Below, in pieces: positions 14,914 to 22,690 of a stretch of 25,732 nucleotides of DNA (position 1 is its first letter; every line of letters begins with the position of its first letter). Under the pieces are notes generated by a model. That model saw only the letters and a program-made list of their open reading frames with translations. It searched no databases and had not been told where the DNA came from. The position numbers and the translations under genes were made by a program. The DNA comes from DALYLB01 sp046154695 (GTDB taxonomy: Bacteria > Acidobacteriota > Blastocatellia > RBC074): positions 1 through 25,732 of the forward strand of contig JBJXFI010000386.1 of NCBI GenBank assembly GCA_046154695.1, written 5' to 3'.

Positions 14914-15993
14914 ATGGAACAGCACAAACCGACACCGCGCGAACTGGGATACCGCATGCCCGCCGAATGGGAGCCGCACGAGGCGACCTGGCTCTCGTGG
15001 CCCCATAAGGAGGCGAGCTGGCCCGGCGCGTTCGAGCCGGTGCCCGGCATCTTCGTTGAATTGACCCGGCGATTGACCGGCTCGGAACTCGTCCGCATCA
15101 ATGTCGCGGACGAGGATTTCGCGGCCCGCGTCGCCGGCCTGCTGCGCGCGGGCGGCGTCAATCCGGACCGGGTGCGGTTCCACTTCAATCCGACCAACGA
15201 CGCCTGGTGCCGCGACCACGGCCCGATCTATGTCGTGCGGGATCGCGCGGGCCGGCGGGAGCGCGCGATCAACGATTGGGGCTACAACGCCTGGGGGAAC
15301 AAATATCCGCCCTACGATCTCGATGATGTCGTGCCGGCGCGTATCGCCGCCGAGACGGGCGAGACTCTCTTCACGCCCGGAATCGTGATGGAGGGCGGCT
15401 CGCTCGACGTCAACGGGCGCGGCGCGCTCCTGACCACCGAGGCGTGCCTGCTCAATCCGAACCGCAACCCGCATCTCGACCGCCCTCAAATCGAGCAATA
15501 CCTGCGGGACTATCTGGGTGTGACGCATCTGCTCTGGCTCGGTGAGGGAATCGTGGGCGACGATACCGATGGGCACATCGACGATCTGACGCGATTCGTC
15601 TCGCCGGATACCGTCGTGACCGTCGTCGAGGATGACCCGGCCGACGCGAACTATCTTCCCCTGCGGGAAAACTACGAGCGTCTGCTTCGGATGACCGACC
15701 AGGACGGCAATCCGCTTCGCGTCCTGAAATTGCCCATGCCCGGCCCCCTCTGGTTCGAGGAGCAGCGGCTTCCCGCCAGCTACGCCAACTTCTATATCGC
15801 GAATCGGGCCGTCCTCGTCCCAACCTATCGCCATTCGAATGACGCCGCGGCGCTCGCCATTCTGCAAACCTGCTTTCCCGATCGCCCCGTCACCGGAATC
15901 GATTGCACCGATCTTATCTGGGGGCTTGGCTCGATCCATTGCGTGACGCAGCAGCAGCCGAGATGTCTCTCCGCCGGGGTTCCCGCGCCGTGA
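14914..15993 (+). CDS. aguA: Agmatine deiminase
   Basis: The 359-residue protein matches the family from end to end: RMPAEWEPHEATWLSWP (14-30), the guanidine-site block NDAWCRDHGP (95-104), EGGSLDVNGRG (160-170), DGHIDDLTRFV with the catalytic His221, and IHCVTQQQP with the catalytic Cys343. The reaction is agmatine plus water to N-carbamoylputrescine plus ammonia, in the cytoplasm, as part of the arginine decarboxylase route to polyamines. The usual GGG before the Cys block reads GLG here. No aguB or speA gene is adjacent, so the pathway partners must lie elsewhere. The ATG at 14914 gives the usual N-terminal length; the ribosome binding site is weak. Confidence 0.95.
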   Translation: MEQHKPTPRELGYRMPAEWEPHEATWLSWPHKEASWPGAFEPVPGIFVELTRRLTGSELVRINVADEDFAARVAGLLRAGGVNPDRVRFHFNPTNDAWCRDHGPIYVVRDRAGRRERAINDWGYNAWGNKYPPYDLDDVVPARIAAETGETLFTPGIVMEGGSLDVNGRGALLTTEACLLNPNRNPHLDRPQIEQYLRDYLGVTHLLWLGEGIVGDDTDGHIDDLTRFVSPDTVVTVVEDDPADANYLPLRENYERLLRMTDQDGNPLRVLKLPMPGPLWFEEQRLPASYANFYIANRAVLVPTYRHSNDAAALAILQTCFPDRPVTGIDCTDLIWGLGSIHCVTQQQPRCLSAGVPAP

Positions 15994-16096
15994 TGCTGAG
16001 GCTAAATTACAGGCGGGTGGGGCAAATTGCGACACGGCGAGAGAAGGCGTAGGATGAACCTGTGCGTATTGTCTCAATCTACTGACGCCCCCTGTC

Positions 16097-16112
16097 TGGC
16101 AGGGGAATTGCT
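16097..16112 (+). promoter_or_regulatory. Sigma-54 (RpoN) promoter upstream of the two-component genes
   Basis: TGGCAG-GGGAA-TTGCT differs from TGGCAC-N5-TTGCW only at the last base of the -24 box. GG (16098-16099) and GC (16110-16111) are 12 bases apart. Transcription would start near 16123, about 40 bases before the kinase start. The downstream regulator is a sigma-54 activator, so autoregulation is plausible. An imperfect inverted repeat, TTGCGACA (16028-16035) with TGTCTCAA (16070-16077), lies upstream and could be its site. Confidence 0.6.
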
Positions 16113-16161
16113 GGGAAACTCACCCGTGGCTTGAGGAATTTGCCGGGAGCGAGTGAACCGT

Positions 16162-17715
16162 ATGAAAGTTAGTACCAAGCTGATCCTGTTTTTAATGGTG
16201 ATTGTTGGCGGGATTATGGCGATGGCGACCCTGGTCACGCTGCGTCAGCGCGCGACGGCGCTGGAGAACGCCGCGCGGGATGAGGTGCGGGCGCATGCCT
16301 TGACGCTGCAGATCGCGTTGGAAGAGGATTTCAATACCGAGCGCACGCTGGACGCGCGGCGATTGATCAGCCGGTTGCGGGAGAACACGGCGTTGTACGG
16401 CGTCTTTCTGTTCGATCATGAAGGTCGGATGACGATCTCGTCGAACGAGAATGCGCCGCAGGAGATCCGATATGCCGAGGAGGCGCGGCAGGTGATCGCC
16501 ACGGGCCAGCCAAAGCAGATTCAGCGCCAATTGAATGGCCAGGAGGTCTTTTCGATCATTCTACCCCTTCGAAAAGGGGAGCAGAGGCTCGGGGCGTTGG
16601 AGGTGGTGCAATCGATTGAATATGTGAATTCGCACATCGCCCGGGCCCGCCGTGACATTATGTGGACGGCGCTGTTGATTGGCGTGACGATGCTGCTGGT
16701 GGTGCTGGCGGTGATGCATTTCGGGTTGACGCGGCCGGTGCGGTCCCTGTTGGGGGGAGCGCTGGCCTTCGGCCGGGGCGATCTGAGTTATCGCGTCGTC
16801 GTTCCCCGGGGCGGCGGGGAGTTTTCGGTCCTCGCCCGCGAGTTCAACCGCATGGCCGATTCCCTGGATGATCAGCGAACGACGGCCGCGCGCGAGGCCG
16901 AGGAGCGGCTCGAACTGGAACGGAAGCTTCGGCATACGGAGGGGCTGGCCATCGTCGGCCGGCTGGCGGCCGGCGTCGCCCATGAGATGGGCGCTCCCTT
17001 GCAGGTGATCGACGGCCGCGCCAAACAGTTGCTCAACAATGCGGACGCCGCGCTCGAAACGCGGCAGCGCAACCTGACGATCATTCGCGCGCAGGCCGAA
17101 CGCATCACCCGGATCGTTCGCCAATTGCTCAATCTCTCCCGTCAATATCAGCTGCGGTTTCAATCCACCGATCTATCCCGGCTGCTGAGCGAGACGATCG
17201 AACTGCTCGAAGTCGATGCCGAACGGGCCGGGATCCGGGTCGAGTATTCCGGCGCCGAGAATCTGATCGTCAAGGCCGACTCGAACCTCCTTCATCAGGT
17301 GTTTCTCAATATCGAGCAGAATGCCGTTCAGGCGATGAGCCGGCAGGGCGCGCAGGCGGCCGCCGCCGCCGCATTCGCCGGGACGGCGATCAATGGAGCC
17401 CCCGACCCGCGAAATGCGGGCGGAAACGGACTCCACGGGAATCTGCTGCGGATCGAGGTGGATTGCGATGTCGTGACCCGGGAGGGGCTCGCGTTCATCG
17501 CCATCCGGTTCTCCGACACGGGAGGAGGGATCGCCCCCGAACTCCTCTCCCGGATCTTCGATCCCTTCTTCACCACCAAGGAGATCGGGCAGGGAACCGG
17601 GCTCGGACTCGCGGTCTCCAATCGCATTATCGAGGAGCACGGAGGCTGGATCGAGGCCGTCAACAACACGATCGGGGGCGCCACCTTTTCGGTCCATCTT
17701 CCGAAGGAACGTTGA
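16162..17715 (+). CDS. HAMP-domain sensor histidine kinase (NtrB-like partner)
   Basis: About 517 residues. TM1 (VSTKLILFLMVIVGGIMAMATLV) and TM2 (about 167-187) enclose a periplasmic sensor region of roughly 140 residues. A HAMP linker (LTRPVRSLLGGALAFGRGDLSYRV) and a dimerisation domain follow, with the phosphoacceptor in GVAHEMGAPLQVIDG (His274 from this start). The ATPase boxes are NIEQNAVQAM (N), FSDTGGGIAPE (G1), FDPFFTTK (F) and GQGTGLGLAVS (G2). An Ala/Gly-rich insert of about 40 residues lies between the N and G1 boxes. The in-frame GTG at 16153 is an alternative start. It should autophosphorylate and pass phosphate to the regulator encoded next. The periplasmic signal is unknown. 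Confidence 0.93.
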   Translation: MKVSTKLILFLMVIVGGIMAMATLVTLRQRATALENAARDEVRAHALTLQIALEEDFNTERTLDARRLISRLRENTALYGVFLFDHEGRMTISSNENAPQEIRYAEEARQVIATGQPKQIQRQLNGQEVFSIILPLRKGEQRLGALEVVQSIEYVNSHIARARRDIMWTALLIGVTMLLVVLAVMHFGLTRPVRSLLGGALAFGRGDLSYRVVVPRGGGEFSVLAREFNRMADSLDDQRTTAAREAEERLELERKLRHTEGLAIVGRLAAGVAHEMGAPLQVIDGRAKQLLNNADAALETRQRNLTIIRAQAERITRIVRQLLNLSRQYQLRFQSTDLSRLLSETIELLEVDAERAGIRVEYSGAENLIVKADSNLLHQVFLNIEQNAVQAMSRQGAQAAAAAAFAGTAINGAPDPRNAGGNGLHGNLLRIEVDCDVVTREGLAFIAIRFSDTGGGIAPELLSRIFDPFFTTKEIGQGTGLGLAVSNRIIEEHGGWIEAVNNTIGGATFSVHLPKER

Positions 17716-17810
17716 ATTTGAAAAATAAAGAGCGGCCGATCGACCTGCCGGGATGAAATCGCCGCGGACATGGCTTTGGCGGGATTCGCCTGTTTAAGAG
17801 GAATGTTAGA

Positions 17811-17816
17811 GGGAGG
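17811..17816 (+). promoter_or_regulatory. Shine-Dalgarno site supporting a TTG start at 17822
   Basis: GGGAGG lies five bases before TTG 17822. The nearer ATG at 17817 reaches a stop after two codons, and in-frame ATGs at 17834 and 17882 have no comparable site at proper spacing. Confidence 0.5.
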
Positions 17817-17821
17817 ATGGT

Positions 17822-19252
17822 TTGACACTGAATGCAATGATTTCTGGAGCCGCTGTTTCCGGGGCTCCCGCGCGACAGCATATGAGCGGACGATTGTTGA
17901 TTGCCGAGGATGACGCGGATCTGCGGGACCTTCTGCAGGACGACCTGGAAGACGCGGGATATGAGACGATCGCCGCGATCGACGGCCGCGCCGCGCTTTC
18001 GCATATCGAGCGGGAGCGGGAATCGATCGACCTGTTGATCACGGACGTCATGATGCCCGGCTTGACGGGGAAGGAACTGCTCAACGCAATGCGGGAGAAG
18101 CGGCCCGAGGCCCCCGTGATCGTCATCACCGCCTTCGGCTCGGTGGAGCAGGCGGTGGAAATGGTCAAGGCCGGGGCGTCGCAGTATCTGACAAAGCCCT
18201 TTGACACGGACGATCTGCTGCGGACCGTCGCCAATGCCCTGGAGCAGAGTGCGCCCCATCGCGAGCAGGCGCGCCTGCGGCGCGAAATGCCCGCCGCGCC
18301 ACCCCGGATCATCGGGGCGTCGCGCCCCATGCAGGACCTGTTCAAGATGATCTCGCGCGCGGCGCGCAATACAAGCACCGTCCTGATCACCGGAGAATCG
18401 GGGACCGGAAAGGAAGTCTTCGCCCGCGCCATCCACGATCTCTCCGAGCGCAAGGGGCCCTTCGTCCCGGTCAACTGCGCGGCCATTCCCGCCGAACTGA
18501 TCGAGTCGGAGCTCTTCGGCCACACGGGGCAGGCCTTCACCGGCGCCAAACAGGCGCGCGCCGGCCTCTTCGAAACGGCCGAGGGCGGCACCCTCTTCCT
18601 CGATGAAGTCGGGGAATTGCCGCTTCTCATGCAGCCCAAACTGCTGCGCGTGCTGCAGGAAGGCACCGTTCGCCGCGTCGGCGCCGACCGCGAGCGGATC
18701 GTCAATGTCCGCGTCGTCGCCGCCACCAATCGCGATCTGGAAAAGGAGGTCAGCGAAGGGCGCTTTCGCGAGGACCTCTACTGGCGCCTGAACGTCATCC
18801 ACCTGCATACCCCGCCGTTGCGGGAGCGCCGCTTCGACATTCCGCTGCTGGTCGAACACTTTCTCAACAAACTGGACAATCGCTCGAACATCCCCTCGCT
18901 CAACGTATCGCCCGAGGCGCTCGCCGTCCTGACCGCATATTCGTGGCCCGGCAACGTGCGCGAACTGGAGAACGTGATGGAACGCGCGGTCGCTCTCGCC
19001 GACGGCCCCACCCTGACCCATGACGACCTTCCCGAACGCGTGCGAAGCAGCGGCAAGACCTCCGTCCTTCTCTCTCGCGCTCACGAACGCCGCATGACGC
19101 TGCAGGAACTCGAAAAGGAATACATCATCGAAACCCTTCGCCTGACCAACGGGAACAAGTCACGCGCCGCCGAAATCCTCGGCTTCGACCGCCGCACCCT
19201 TCATCGCAAGCTGGATGAATACCGCTCCCAGGACCCCGGATTCGAACTCTGA
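17822..19252 (+). CDS. Sigma-54-dependent response regulator (NtrC family)
   Basis: The 476-residue protein has three domains. The receiver (about 23-140) has the acidic pair AEDDAD, phosphoacceptor Asp75 in LLITDVMMPG, Thr103 in ITAFGS and Lys125 in TKPF. The AAA+ sigma-54 activation domain (about 163-390) has Walker A GESGTGKE (191-198) and Walker B GTLFLDEVGELP. The C-terminal Fis-type helix-turn-helix (about 430-470) has GNKSRAAEILGFDRRTLHRKL. The sigma-54 contact loop reads QAFTGA (237-242) where GAFTGA is normal. The kinase gene is 106 bases upstream, so the two form a pair. The likely targets are its own promoter and perhaps the exporter genes downstream; the latter is inference, as no sigma-54 site is seen before them. 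Confidence 0.95.
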   Translation: MTLNAMISGAAVSGAPARQHMSGRLLIAEDDADLRDLLQDDLEDAGYETIAAIDGRAALSHIERERESIDLLITDVMMPGLTGKELLNAMREKRPEAPVIVITAFGSVEQAVEMVKAGASQYLTKPFDTDDLLRTVANALEQSAPHREQARLRREMPAAPPRIIGASRPMQDLFKMISRAARNTSTVLITGESGTGKEVFARAIHDLSERKGPFVPVNCAAIPAELIESELFGHTGQAFTGAKQARAGLFETAEGGTLFLDEVGELPLLMQPKLLRVLQEGTVRRVGADRERIVNVRVVAATNRDLEKEVSEGRFREDLYWRLNVIHLHTPPLRERRFDIPLLVEHFLNKLDNRSNIPSLNVSPEALAVLTAYSWPGNVRELENVMERAVALADGPTLTHDDLPERVRSSGKTSVLLSRAHERRMTLQELEKEYIIETLRLTNGNKSRAAEILGFDRRTLHRKLDEYRSQDPGFEL

Positions 19253-19306
19253 CCCCGGCGTTTGCCCTCTTCGCTGAGCAGCATGTTACCGCGGCGTGGA
19301 GCGATC

Positions 19307-19357
19307 CCGCCGGCGAATCCCCGCGCGCGGGAGGCGCGGCGGGAGAATCGCCGGCGG
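19307..19357. other. GC-rich nested inverted repeat
   Basis: A perfect 10-bp inverted repeat, CCGCCGGCGA (19307-19316) with TCGCCGGCGG (19348-19357), encloses the palindrome CCCGCGCGCGGG (19320-19331). It lies between the regulator stop and the exporter start. No T-tract follows on either strand. It may act as a transcript-end or stability structure, or as a protein-binding site; in such GC-rich DNA chance is also possible. Confidence 0.35.
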
Positions 19358-19415
19358 CGGAGCGATGGGCAGCCGGCGGAATCGGCCGATTATACGAAGG
19401 GATTGAACCATAGAG

Positions 19416-21194
19416 ATGTGGCAGAACCATTTGAAAGAATCAGGGCGCTGGGATCCCGGTCACGACCCTCATCTGACGCCGTACCAGCGGCTGCGGAAGC
19501 TGCTGTGGCTGGATCGGGGCGATTATGTGGTGATCATCGTCTACACCGTGCTCATCGGCCTCCTGATGCTGGCGGTACCGCTGGCGGCGCAGGCGCTGGT
19601 CAATACGATTGCGGCGGGCGTGCTGATTCAGCCGCTGGTGGTGATGACGCTGGGGGTCTTCGGCGCGCTCATTTTCGCGGGGATCCTGCGGCTGTTGAAA
19701 TTGTGGGTGCTGGAGAAGCTGCAGCAGCGCATCTTCGCCCGCGTCTCGCTGCAGTTGTCGGAGCGATTGCCGCGGATTCAGCATGAGGCGCTGGTGAGTG
19801 AATACGCGCCGCATCTGGTGAACCGGTTCTTCGACGTGATCACGATTCAGAAGACGATGTCGAAGATTCTCTTCGATGGTCCGCCGGCGGTGCTGCAGAT
19901 CTTTCTGGCGCTGTTGTTGATGTCGTTTTACAGTCCGTACCTGCTGGCCTTCGCGCTCTTTCTGATCCTCTTCAGCGTGTTCGTGGTGGCGGTGCTGGGC
20001 ATCGGCGGCTTGAGCACCAGCATTGCGGAGTCGAAGAGCAAGTACAAGGTGGCGGATTGGCTGGAAGAGCTGGCGCGGTGCCAGAACAGTTTCAAGATGA
20101 ACGCGGAGCCGGCCTTTCCGATCGAGCGGGTGGACGACCTGGTGATCAATTATGCCCGGTCGCGCTATGCCCATTTTCGCGTGCTCTTTCGGCAGGCGCT
20201 CGGAACCTACCTGTTTCAGGCGATCGCGAGCGCGGGCGTGCTGGCGATCGGCGGCTGGCTGGTGATCAACCGGCAGATGACGCTGGGACAGGTCGTCGCC
20301 TCCGAGATCGTTGTCTTGGGCGCGCTGGAGGGATTGGAGAAGGTCATCCGTTTGTTGGAAAATGGATTCGATCTGCTGACGAGTCTGGACAAGGTCGGGC
20401 ATCTGCTCGACATGCCGCTTGAGCGAAGAGGGGGCCGTGAACTGCCCATCAATCCGATGGGCGGAAGCGTTGCGTGCAGGAAGCTGCGATTTTCGTATGC
20501 AGGGGGCCGGGAGATCATTTCGGACCTCGATCTGAGGATCAATCCGGGAGAGCACGTCAGTCTGGTCGGGCGGAGCGGGGCCGGCAAGTCGACGCTGGCC
20601 ATGCTCATCTGCGGCCTGCGGGAGCCGAGCCACGGGCTGGTCCAGATCAACGGGATGGATGTCCGCGACGCGAACCTCGAAAGCCTGCGCCGCACAGTGG
20701 GATTCGTCAGCGACGCGAACGAGATCTTTGCCGGCACGCTGGAGGAGAACCTTCTGCTCGGCCGCGATTACATCTCGCACGAGGACCTGCAATGGGCGCT
20801 CGAATTCACGCACCTCGACACGGAATTGGCCCGGTTTCCAAACGGGCTGCAAACGCGCATCGTCTCCGAGGGGCGGAATCTTTCGCGCGGGCAGATTCAG
20901 CGGCTCCTGATCGCCCGCGCCATCATCACGCGCCCCCAGCTCCTTATTCTGGATGAAGGATTTACGGGCATCGATGAATGCGATAAATTGCACATGCTGG
21001 ACAAGCTGTTCGATCCCGCGAATAGATGGACGATCATCGACATCTCGCACGATCCCGAGGTGGTTGTGCGCGCCCAGTCGGTTCACGTCATGGCCGAAGG
21101 GCGGATCATCGAGTCGGGCATTACAAAGAGGCTGCTGCGGGAAGAGAGTGAGCTGGCGCAGTTGTTCCCCACAATCGGATTGAAGGAAGCGTAG
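19416..21194 (+). CDS. ABC exporter (fused membrane and ATPase domains), type I secretion-like
   Basis: The 592-residue protein has an N-terminal transmembrane domain (about 35-330, five to six helices) and a C-terminal ATPase domain. Walker A is GRSGAGKS (385-392), the signature is LSRGQ (489-493), Walker B is LLILDE followed by GFTGID, and the H-loop is DISHD (His545). Three positions depart from the norm: the Q-loop Gln is replaced (GFVSDANEIF), the first Gly of LSGGQ is Arg, and Pro after the Walker B Glu is Gly. There is no N-terminal C39 peptidase domain. Genes for an adaptor and an outer-membrane protein follow within 10 and 31 bases, so it energises a tripartite export channel. The substrate is unknown and no candidate gene is adjacent. 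Confidence 0.9.
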   Translation: MWQNHLKESGRWDPGHDPHLTPYQRLRKLLWLDRGDYVVIIVYTVLIGLLMLAVPLAAQALVNTIAAGVLIQPLVVMTLGVFGALIFAGILRLLKLWVLEKLQQRIFARVSLQLSERLPRIQHEALVSEYAPHLVNRFFDVITIQKTMSKILFDGPPAVLQIFLALLLMSFYSPYLLAFALFLILFSVFVVAVLGIGGLSTSIAESKSKYKVADWLEELARCQNSFKMNAEPAFPIERVDDLVINYARSRYAHFRVLFRQALGTYLFQAIASAGVLAIGGWLVINRQMTLGQVVASEIVVLGALEGLEKVIRLLENGFDLLTSLDKVGHLLDMPLERRGGRELPINPMGGSVACRKLRFSYAGGREIISDLDLRINPGEHVSLVGRSGAGKSTLAMLICGLREPSHGLVQINGMDVRDANLESLRRTVGFVSDANEIFAGTLEENLLLGRDYISHEDLQWALEFTHLDTELARFPNGLQTRIVSEGRNLSRGQIQRLLIARAIITRPQLLILDEGFTGIDECDKLHMLDKLFDPANRWTIIDISHDPEVVVRAQSVHVMAEGRIIESGITKRLLREESELAQLFPTIGLKEA

Positions 21195-21204
21195 GCAGGT
21201 GATT

Positions 21205-22659
21205 ATGGCAGCAGTGGAAAAGAGCAACGTCAGACCAATGATGAAGACCTCGCGGGAGCAATCGAGAGAGCCGGAGATCGCTTCTCTCGATTTGATGAAG
21301 ACGCCGCATGCGATGCGTCCGATCGCGATCGCGCTGCTGTTGCTGGCGGCGATCATCGTGCTTTGCCTCATCTTCGTCCCGTGGCAGCAGTCGGTGACGG
21401 GCTATGGGCGGGTGATCATCTTTTCGCCGATGGATCGCCCGCAGAGCATCGAGGCCCAGATTCCGGGGCGGGTGGTGCGCTGGAACCTGATGGAGGGGCA
21501 GGCGGTCAAGGCCGGCGAGGTGATCGCCGAACTGGAGGACATCGATTCGAAGTTTCTGGCGGACGATCAGGTCGAGCGGCTCCGGTCGCAGCGCGGATTC
21601 ACGGAGAGTCAGCTCGCGCAGGCCGCGGCGCGCGAGGCGGCTCTGGAGGGGCAGCTCAGGGATCTGGACGGCTCCCGGAATCTGGCGATTCCCGCGGCGG
21701 AGCAGCGCGCGCGCCAGGCGGAGGACGCCGTTCGGCAGGCGGAGCAGAATGTCGAACAGGCCCGCCAGGCCGTTGTCACCGAGGAGTTGAACCTCAAACG
21801 CGTGCGGGAGCTGTTCGACAAGGGCCTGCGATCGAAGCGCGATCTCGAATTGCAGGAGCTGGCCATCGTCACGGCCCGGACCCGCCTGGAGACCAATCAG
21901 GCCGGGCTCGACGCCGCCCGAAAGGCGCTTCTGGTGGCGCGGCTCGACAAGGATCGCGTAGTCAATGACACCTCGGCGTCGCTCAACAGCGTTCGCGCCT
22001 CGCTCGCGTCGGTTCGTGAGACGATCGCCAAGACGAACGGCGACCTGCAGAAACTGGAGGTGGACGTCGCCAACGTCTCGCTTCGCACGGAACAGCGCCT
22101 GGTCCGCGCGCCCCGCGAAGGGAAGATCGTGCGCGTCAGGAAGGTCGGTCAGGGCGAGACCGTCAAGGCCGGGGATGAACTGGCGGTGCTGGCGCCCACC
22201 ACCGACGACAAGGCCGTCGAAATGTGGCTCTCGGACTACGACGCGCCGCTGGTCTCGGTCGGCAGGACGGTCCGCCTGAATTTCGCCGGCTGGCCCGCCG
22301 TTCAGTTCGTCGGCTGGCCCTCGATCGCCGTCGGAACCTTCGCCGGCAAGGTCAAGGTCATGGACGCGGTCGATGACGGCATAAACCGATTCCGTGTTCT
22401 CATTGTTCCGGATGAGGAATTGATCAAGTCCGGCAAGGAAGAGCCATGGCCCTCGCTCGATCAGCTGCGCCCGGGCGCCGAGGTGAACGGCTGGGTGATG
22501 CTCGATACGGTCTCGCTGGGATTCGAGCTCTGGCGTCAATTCAACGCGTTTCCGCCCTCCGTCTCCGAACCGGTGGACGAGAAGTCGAAGGCGGCCGCCT
22601 TCAAGGAGAAAGAGGCCGAAGGTAAAGGCAAGGGCGGCGGCGACAAGGAGGAGAAGTAG
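21205..22659 (+). CDS. HlyD-family membrane fusion (periplasmic adaptor) protein
   Basis: This protein has about 484 residues from ATG 21205; GTG 21199 is an in-frame alternative. A cytoplasmic N-terminus and a single TM helix (about 38-59) are followed by the first half of a biotinyl-lipoyl-like domain (PGRVVRWNLMEGQAVKAGEVIAEL). A long coiled-coil hairpin (about 115-290) and the second lipoyl half (RAPREGKIVRVRKVGQGETVKAGDELAVLAP) lead to a beta-barrel region. The extreme C-terminus is a Lys/Glu/Gly-rich tail after SEPVDEKSKAAAF. It links the inner-membrane ABC exporter to the TolC-like protein encoded next. The usual length and architecture of type I secretion adaptors are met. Confidence 0.93.
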   Translation: MAAVEKSNVRPMMKTSREQSREPEIASLDLMKTPHAMRPIAIALLLLAAIIVLCLIFVPWQQSVTGYGRVIIFSPMDRPQSIEAQIPGRVVRWNLMEGQAVKAGEVIAELEDIDSKFLADDQVERLRSQRGFTESQLAQAAAREAALEGQLRDLDGSRNLAIPAAEQRARQAEDAVRQAEQNVEQARQAVVTEELNLKRVRELFDKGLRSKRDLELQELAIVTARTRLETNQAGLDAARKALLVARLDKDRVVNDTSASLNSVRASLASVRETIAKTNGDLQKLEVDVANVSLRTEQRLVRAPREGKIVRVRKVGQGETVKAGDELAVLAPTTDDKAVEMWLSDYDAPLVSVGRTVRLNFAGWPAVQFVGWPSIAVGTFAGKVKVMDAVDDGINRFRVLIVPDEELIKSGKEEPWPSLDQLRPGAEVNGWVMLDTVSLGFELWRQFNAFPPSVSEPVDEKSKAAAFKEKEAEGKGKGGGDKEEK

Positions 22660-22690
22660 CCGCGCGCTACGAGCGTGGAACTGAAGCGGT

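Noticed and set aside
17716..17821. Possible sigma-54 element between kinase and regulator (TGGCGGGATTCGCC)
   Set aside because: The TTGC half is missing at the required spacing; the short gap suggests co-transcription instead.
19440..21371. 643-codon minus-strand open frame opposite the exporter
   Set aside because: His/Gln/Arg-rich antisense shadow of the ABC protein; no recognisable domain or ribosome site.
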